In this document: in pieces, positions 59,541 to 64,000 of the stretch
Position numbering within the stretch: the stretch's first letter is position 1
Layout: each line of letters starts with the position of its first letter
Made by a program: the position numbers and the translations under genes
The notes under the pieces: model-generated
Told to the model about the DNA's origin: nothing
Seen by the model: the letters and a program-made list of their open reading frames with translations, nothing else
Database searches by the model: none
From: an uncultured Desulfovibrio sp.
GTDB taxonomy: Bacteria; Desulfobacterota; Desulfovibrionia; Desulfovibrionales; Desulfovibrionaceae
Direction: 5' to 3'
DNA length: 64,000 nt
Assembly: GCF_944324935.1 (NCBI RefSeq)
Contig: NZ_CALUYG010000006.1
Coordinates: 19,570 to 83,569 of the forward strand

Positions 59541-59636
59541 ATGTCCCTTTCCTTCCGCACTCAGTTCAGCTTTGCCGCGTGGTGGTGGCGTTCTGACGTA
59601 TGCAGGGGGGACGTGCGGGCCTTGCCCGCCGCATAG
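59541..59636 (+). CDS. trpL: trp leader peptide (attenuator control)
   Basis: 31-residue reading frame with three consecutive Trp codons (FAAWWWRSD) and a TAG stop at 59634-59636. Directly followed by an attenuator. Ribosome stalling at the UGG codons when charged tRNA-Trp is low would favour an alternative pairing. GGGGGACG (59606-59613) is complementary to CGTCCCCC (59670-59677), part of the terminator stem. The spacing from the promoter and the WWW string make this a typical trp attenuator. Confidence 0.85.
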   Translation: MSLSFRTQFSFAAWWWRSDVCRGDVRALPAA

Positions 59637-59663
59637 CGTTATCTGTTTTGCCACTGGCTGATA

Positions 59664-59695
59664 AGACGCCGTCCCCCGGGACGGCGTCTTTTTTT
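59664..59695 (+). terminator. trp attenuator terminator
   Basis: Perfect 12-base-pair stem AGACGCCGTCCC/GGGACGGCGTCT around CC, followed by seven T. Lies between the leader peptide and trpE. Pairing of 59606-59613 with 59670-59677 would break it. Confidence 0.9.
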
Positions 59696-59792
59696 GTTTC
59701 ATGGCCCGGCCTTTCTCCGCCAGAGCGTTTTGCCGCTGAAGAAAACTCTGGAGACCCGCCGCGCCGAAACCCGGACAACACGAGGACAGAAC

Positions 59793-61256
59793 ATGCACGA
59801 ACCCATCAGCACCTCACACGCGGAAAAAGCAGCGGAACCGACGGCGCAGCCGCCATGCGTCCTGCGGCAGCAGGCGCGCTGGCTCCCGGCGGATATGGAT
59901 ACGCCCATCAGCCTTTTTCTGGGCATGGCGGGCCACGGCGACGGCATCCTGCTGGAAAGCGCCGAGGTGGACGGCCGCTGGGGGCGTTACAGCGTGCTGG
60001 CCTGCGACATGGCCCTTGTGCTGACCTGCCGGGAAGGGCATCTTGCCGTGGACATCCGGGACGAGCGCCTTGCCCCGCTGGCCGTGCATGACGGCCAGCC
60101 GTATGTGGAAGGCTTGCGCGCCCTCATGCGGCATGTGCGGATAACGGCCCCCGAGGGCATGGACGTGCCCCCCATCACGCGGGCGCTGTACGGCTGGCTG
60201 GGCTTCGGCATGGCCAGACTGTTCCACCCCACGCTGGCCGGGGTCATGCCGGAGGCCGAAGCCGAGGCCATGCTGGTGCTGCCGGGCACGGTGCTCCTCT
60301 TTGACCATCTGTACAACCGGCTGTGCCAGATCAGCCTCGGCGAACACCGGGAGGTGCACAGCGGCCGGCAGACGGCCGACGAGGCATCGTCGGATGCGGG
60401 CGAAGTGACCGCCAGCCCGGATGAAGCGGGCTACAAGGCCGTGGTGGAGCGCATCCGTGCCATGCTGCACGCGGGCGAGGCCATACAGGTCGTGCCGTCG
60501 GTGCGCTTTTCCACTCCGTTTTCGGGGGATGCCTTCACGCTCTACCGCCGCATGCGCCGCTACAACGCCTCCCCCTACATGTTCTATATGAAGATCGGGG
60601 ACATGACGCTTTTCGGCTCTTCCCCGGAAGTCATGGTGCGCTGCACGCGCGGCAAATTGCAGCTGTCGCCCATTGCCGGCACGCGGCGGCGTGGCCACGA
60701 CGATGCGGAAGATGCCCGTCTGGCCCAGGAATTGCGGGACGATCCCAAGGAGCGCGCCGAACACGTCATGCTGGTGGATCTGGGCCGTAACGATCTGGGG
60801 CGCGTGGCCCGGCCCGGCAGCGTCACCCTGGAGCGCCGCATGGAAGTGGAGCGATTCTCCCACGTCATGCATCTGACCAGCCGCGTCACGGCCCATCTGG
60901 ACGAGGGCAAGGATGCGCTGGACGTGCTGGCGGCCACCTTCCCGGCGGGTACGGTGAGCGGCGCGCCCAAGGTGCGGGCCATGCAGATCATCCGTGAGAT
61001 GGAAGGACGGGGACGCGGCCCCTACGCGGGCTGCATCGGCTGGCTGGGGCTGGACAAGGATGCCGTGCATCTGGACACCGGCATCACCATCCGCAGCATG
61101 TGGCTCAGGGACGGCGAACTGTGCTGGCAGGCCGGGGGCGGCATCGTCCACGATTCGGACCCGGAACTGGAATGGAAGGAAGTCTGCAACAAGTCGGCCA
61201 TCATGCGCCTTGCCCTGCGTAACGAGGAAAAATGCCATGTTTCTGCTCATCGATAA
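59793..61256 (+). CDS. trpE: Anthranilate synthase component I
   Basis: 487 residues from ATG 59793 (GAGGA upstream). The LLES feedback motif is GILLESAEVDGRWGRYS. The chorismate-binding domain includes IQVVPSVRFSTPFSG, PIAGTRRRGHDDAED, HVMLVDLGRNDLGRVARPGS, TFPAGTVSGAPKVRAMQII and GGGIVHDSDPELEW. It makes anthranilate from chorismate with the TrpG domain of the next gene. Trailing 20 bases overlap trpGD. Confidence 0.95.
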   Translation: MHEPISTSHAEKAAEPTAQPPCVLRQQARWLPADMDTPISLFLGMAGHGDGILLESAEVDGRWGRYSVLACDMALVLTCREGHLAVDIRDERLAPLAVHDGQPYVEGLRALMRHVRITAPEGMDVPPITRALYGWLGFGMARLFHPTLAGVMPEAEAEAMLVLPGTVLLFDHLYNRLCQISLGEHREVHSGRQTADEASSDAGEVTASPDEAGYKAVVERIRAMLHAGEAIQVVPSVRFSTPFSGDAFTLYRRMRRYNASPYMFYMKIGDMTLFGSSPEVMVRCTRGKLQLSPIAGTRRRGHDDAEDARLAQELRDDPKERAEHVMLVDLGRNDLGRVARPGSVTLERRMEVERFSHVMHLTSRVTAHLDEGKDALDVLAATFPAGTVSGAPKVRAMQIIREMEGRGRGPYAGCIGWLGLDKDAVHLDTGITIRSMWLRDGELCWQAGGGIVHDSDPELEWKEVCNKSAIMRLALRNEEKCHVSAHR

Positions 61257-62823
61257 TTACGATTCCTTTACCTACAATCTGGTGCAGGCCTTTTATGCGC
61301 TGGGACAGAAGCCGCTGGTGCTGACCAATGACGACCCGCGCATCCTCGAGCTGGCCCGTGACCCCGAGCTGCGGCAGGTCTGCATTTCGCCCGGGCCGGG
61401 ACGGCCGGAGAACGCCGGCCTCTGCCCGCGCTTCCTGGAGCTGCTGCCCACGCACATCCCGGTACTCGGCGTCTGCCTCGGGCATCAGCTGCTCGGCCTG
61501 CACGCCGGGGCGCGGGTGGAGGTGGGGCCCTGCATCATGCACGGCAAACAGTCGGAGATCGTGCACGACGGCAGCGGTCTCTTCGACGGCCTGCCCAATC
61601 CCCTGCGGGTGGCGCGCTACCACTCGCTGGTGGTGCGCGATGACGGCCCCGTCTCCATCCCCTTCACCGTGACGGCCCGCGCCCCGGAAGGCGAAGTCAT
61701 GGCCCTGCGCTATGATGACCGGCCGTGGGTGGGCGTGCAGTTCCATCCCGAATCCATCCTGACCCCGGAAGGGCTGCGCCTGCTGGGCAACTTCCCCCAG
61801 GCTATCTTGCCCGCCGAGGCCAATGCCCTGCACATGGACCGCATCCTCGAGCGTCTGGCCCGGCGCGAAGACCTCACCCCGGACATGGCGGCCGCCGCCT
61901 TTGCGGCCCTTATGGACGGCAAGCTCACCGCCGCGCAGGCCGGAGCCTTCCTGCTGGCCCTGCGCATGAAGGGGGAATGCGCGCTGGAGCTGGCCCATGC
62001 CACGCGCGCCGCGCTGGCCCGCGCCGTGCGCGTGGACGGCGTGGGGAGCGCCATCGACGTGGTGGGGACAGGCGGCGACGGCCGCCACTCCTTCAATTGC
62101 TCCACCGCCACCTCGCTGGTGCTGGCCGGTATGGGCCACAAGGTGGTCAAACACGGCAACCGGGCGGTGTCCTCCACCTGCGGCAGCGCCGATGCGGTGG
62201 AAGCCCTGGGCATCGACCTCAAGACCGATGCCGCCGCCGTGGCCGACATGGTGCGGGAACGCAACTTCGCCTTCCTCTACGCGCCGCACTTCCATCCGGC
62301 CTTCAAGAATATCGGCCCGCTGCGCAAAGAGTTGGGCGTACGCACGCTGTTCAACCTCCTCGGCCCCATGATCAATCCCGCCCGCCCCAGCCATCTGCTC
62401 ATGGGCGTTGCCCGTCCCGAGCTGCTGCGCCTCGTGGCCGAGACGCTGGCCCAGTCGCCGCTGGAACGGGCGGCCGTGGTCTGGGGCGCGGGCGGCTATG
62501 ACGAACTGACCCCCATAGGCCCGGCGGACGTGCTGCTGCTGCAACACGGCAAGATCTCGCCTCTGCCCCTTGACCCCGCGGACTTCGGCATCCAGCCATG
62601 CACTCCGGAAGATCTGGCCGTCAACAGCAAGGACGAAGCCGTGGCCGTGCTGCGCGAGCTGCTGGCCGGGCGCGGCAGCCGCGCCATGCGGGACATGGTG
62701 ACGCTCAATGTGGGCCTGGCCCTCTATCTGCTCGAAGACGCGCCCACGCTGGAGCTCTGTATGGCCCGCGCCCGCGAAGCCGTGGAATCCGGCCTGGGAA
62801 GGAGAGTGCTCCATGCGGCTTGA
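61237..62823 (+). CDS. trpGD: Fused anthranilate synthase component II / anthranilate phosphoribosyltransferase
   Basis: 528 residues. Residues 1-190 are the class I glutamine amidotransferase (MFLLIDNYDSFTYNL, catalytic Cys80 in GVCLGHQLLG, His170/Glu172 in FHPES). Residues about 200-528 are TrpD (GTGGDG at 277-282, KHGNRAVSSTCGSADAVEALG, NIGPLRKELGVRTLFNLLGPMINP, PEDLAVNSKDEAV). Such TrpGD fusions also occur in enterobacteria. Start overlaps trpE and the end overlaps trpC by 11 bases, so the three are translated together. Confidence 0.95.
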   Translation: MFLLIDNYDSFTYNLVQAFYALGQKPLVLTNDDPRILELARDPELRQVCISPGPGRPENAGLCPRFLELLPTHIPVLGVCLGHQLLGLHAGARVEVGPCIMHGKQSEIVHDGSGLFDGLPNPLRVARYHSLVVRDDGPVSIPFTVTARAPEGEVMALRYDDRPWVGVQFHPESILTPEGLRLLGNFPQAILPAEANALHMDRILERLARREDLTPDMAAAAFAALMDGKLTAAQAGAFLLALRMKGECALELAHATRAALARAVRVDGVGSAIDVVGTGGDGRHSFNCSTATSLVLAGMGHKVVKHGNRAVSSTCGSADAVEALGIDLKTDAAAVADMVRERNFAFLYAPHFHPAFKNIGPLRKELGVRTLFNLLGPMINPARPSHLLMGVARPELLRLVAETLAQSPLERAAVVWGAGGYDELTPIGPADVLLLQHGKISPLPLDPADFGIQPCTPEDLAVNSKDEAVAVLRELLAGRGSRAMRDMVTLNVGLALYLLEDAPTLELCMARAREAVESGLGRRVLHAA

Positions 62824-63619
62824 GCGCTTCCTCTGGGCCAAGGCAAGCGAAGTGGCTGCCCTGCGCCGTCAGGAACGGGAAGGGGGGCTGCCCGCCCCCT
62901 TCACCGGGCCGCGCGACAACTTCCTCGCAGCCCTGCGCCGTCCCTCCGGTCAGGCCCCGCTGGCCGTCATTGCCGAATACAAGCGGGCCTCGCCCTCCCG
63001 CGGCGTCATCTGCCGCGACCTGACGGCCGCCGAGGTCGCCCGGCAGTACGCGCAGGCCGGAGCCGGAGCCCTCTCCGTCCTCACGGAAGAGCGCTTCTTC
63101 CAGGGGCGGCTGGACTACCTCGCCGAAGCCCGCACCGCCCTCAGGGACGCCGGTTGTCCCGTGCCCCTGCTACGTAAGGACTTCCTCTTCGATCCGCTCC
63201 AGATAACGGCCACGGCCGCCACACCGGCGGCGGCCCTGTTGCTCATCGTGGGCCTGACGCCCGACGTGGCCCTGCTGCGTCAACTGCGCGAGCAGGCCGA
63301 GGCCCACGGCATACAGGCCGTAGTCGAAGTCTTCGACGCGGACGAGCTGTCCCTCGCCCGCGCCAGCGGGGCCCGCATCATCCAGGTCAACGCCCGTGAT
63401 CTGGCGACCCTGCACGTGGACCGCACCGCCTGCCTCGATATCGCCCGCCGCTTCCCCCCCCAGGACGGCGAATGCTGGATCGCCGCCAGCGGCATGGACG
63501 CCCCGGAACATCTCCGCGCCGCCGCCGAGGCCGGCTATGACGCCGCCCTCGTGGGCACAGCCCTTATGAAGGACGGCCAGCCCGGTACCGCCCTGCGTTG
63601 TCTGCTGGCCGGGAGGTGA
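62813..63619 (+). CDS. trpC: Indole-3-glycerol phosphate synthase
   Basis: 268 residues from ATG 62813 (GGAAGGAGAG upstream). The TrpC signature is AVIAEYKRASPSRGVI (with the catalytic Lys in EYKRASPS), SVLTEERFFQGRLDYL, LRKDFLFDPLQI and IIQVNARDLATLHVD. No TrpF domain is attached. trpF, trpB and trpA are not seen before the window ends. The trp operon in this part ends at or continues past the repeats that follow. Confidence 0.95.
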   Translation: MRLERFLWAKASEVAALRRQEREGGLPAPFTGPRDNFLAALRRPSGQAPLAVIAEYKRASPSRGVICRDLTAAEVARQYAQAGAGALSVLTEERFFQGRLDYLAEARTALRDAGCPVPLLRKDFLFDPLQITATAATPAAALLLIVGLTPDVALLRQLREQAEAHGIQAVVEVFDADELSLARASGARIIQVNARDLATLHVDRTACLDIARRFPPQDGECWIAASGMDAPEHLRAAAEAGYDAALVGTALMKDGQPGTALRCLLAGR

Positions 63620-63633
63620 TGCGGGGGATGTTT

Positions 63634-63716
63634 TTTGCGGGGGAAGGGGACCCCCCCGCCTCGCGCGGGCGGGGTTCCCCTTCCCCCGCCCCCCCAACCC
63701 CTCCCCGGCGCGCTTT
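63634..63716. repeat. Host palindromic intergenic repeat, copy D (inverted)
   Basis: Inverted orientation relative to copies A-C, ending GGCGCGCTTTA. Arms GCGGGGGAAGGGGA (63637-63650) and TCCCCTTCCCCCGC (63676-63689). Starts 15 bases after trpC. Confidence 0.8.
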
Positions 63717-63778
63717 ACCGGGAGGGGTGAAGGACATCGTTTCCCGTAAGTGATCGCTTCCCTGTCCCGTCCCCCGGC

Positions 63779-63866
63779 GTACTCCCCATGCCGCCGGGGG
63801 ACGGAGGAACTGGGGCGGGGCGGCGATATTATGAGCTGGGTACTCCCCATGCCGCCGGGGACGGAG
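63779..63866. repeat. Two direct copies of a 27-28-base segment
   Basis: GTACTCCCCATGCCGCCGGG occurs at 63779 and again at 63840, each followed by ACGGAG. The copies are 61 bases apart and differ by one G. No gene here. Confidence 0.7.
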
Positions 63867-64000
63867 CAGGCAGGGGGCGGCCTGCGGGATACGACGGCGG
63901 GAAGCTGACCAGAAGAAAAGTTTCGGGGGGAGGGGGCGCGGGGGAGGGGGACCTTTTCAAAGGCCGGCAGATTGTAAATTGAAAGTTAACAGAGGGCTTG
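63867..64000. other. G-rich intergenic tail, no gene seen
   Basis: G-rich with AAAAGTTTCGGGGGG near 63918, then an AT-rich end. No ribosome site plus start with a convincing frame before the window ends. Confidence 0.4.

Noticed and set aside
63779-63982. Short gene after trpC
   Set aside because: The frame spans two direct repeats and G-rich DNA, with no ribosome site or domain.

Overview
Overall. The window joins two kinds of DNA. Positions 1 to about 46,950 are a conjugative element: genes packed almost entirely on the minus strand, with many ATGA or TGATG stop/start overlaps. Positions from about 47,200 to 64,000 are GC-rich chromosome with biosynthetic and housekeeping genes. The chromosomal part (an SH3/NlpC-P60 peptidase of the kind known from Desulfovibrio vulgaris, type III glutamine synthetase, a trpE-trpGD-trpC operon, flagellin) suggests a Desulfovibrionaceae host such as Desulfovibrio or Bilophila. 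The genus is an inference from gene content and composition; no rRNA gene is present.

Element, 1-46.95 kb. The transfer machine is the I-type (Dot/Icm, IncI R64-like) type IV secretion system. Recognisable parts are the coupling complex (TrbC/DotL, TrbA/DotM, TrbB-like thiol protein), IcmT/TraK, DotB/TraJ, DotC/TraI, DotD/TraH, DotA/TraY, TraW-like, IcmB/DotO/TraU, DotI/IcmL/TraM and two small IcmC/IcmD-like membrane proteins (TraQ/TraR position). A second block encodes an R64-type thin (type IVb) pilus: pilL, pilN-O-P-Q-R-S, pilM and pilV, plus a lytic transglycosylase. DNA-processing genes are topoisomerase III, an ArdC-like protein with a degraded zinc motif, a stand-alone DnaB N-terminal domain, a PcfJ-like protein, an RdgC-like protein, a solitary C5-methyltransferase and a nuclease. 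Maintenance is provided by a ParA/small-partner pair, a TraL-type ATPase and a replication-initiator-like HTH protein. A serine resolvase and a Fic protein sit at the left edge. The relaxase and the DotG/DotH/DotF core are not in the window and probably lie to the left of it.

Embedded in the transfer operons is a set of mostly AT-rich small membrane proteins with no recognised function. Three are on the opposite strand (20.9, 29.9 and 31.3 kb). Four form a cassette between pilN and pilL (41.5-42.9 kb), which includes a pair of apparent paralogues with the same C-x21-C spacing. A 149-residue membrane protein occupies the R64 entry-exclusion position, directly downstream of dotA/traY. These are the best candidates here for undescribed functions such as exclusion, anti-host or anti-phage activity.

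Junction, 46.5-47.3 kb. Next to the initiator-like gene are a promoter-plus-terminator pair for a short antisense RNA, an AT-rich palindrome-bearing stretch (possible origin or operator region) and a minus-strand terminator. Then comes the first copy of a long palindromic repeat found only in the chromosomal half.

Chromosome, 47.3-64 kb. Genes in order are an NlpC/P60 lipoprotein peptidase, a DUF2156 protein, a MATE transporter, lysA, an FKBP/SlyD-like isomerase, glnN, a metallo-beta-lactamase-fold hydrolase divergent from an HxlR regulator, a flagellin with a foreign-looking central region preceded by a (TC)19.5 tract, and the trp operon. The trp operon has a sigma70-like promoter, a leader peptide with three consecutive Trp codons and an attenuator. 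Four copies of the palindromic repeat punctuate this part.
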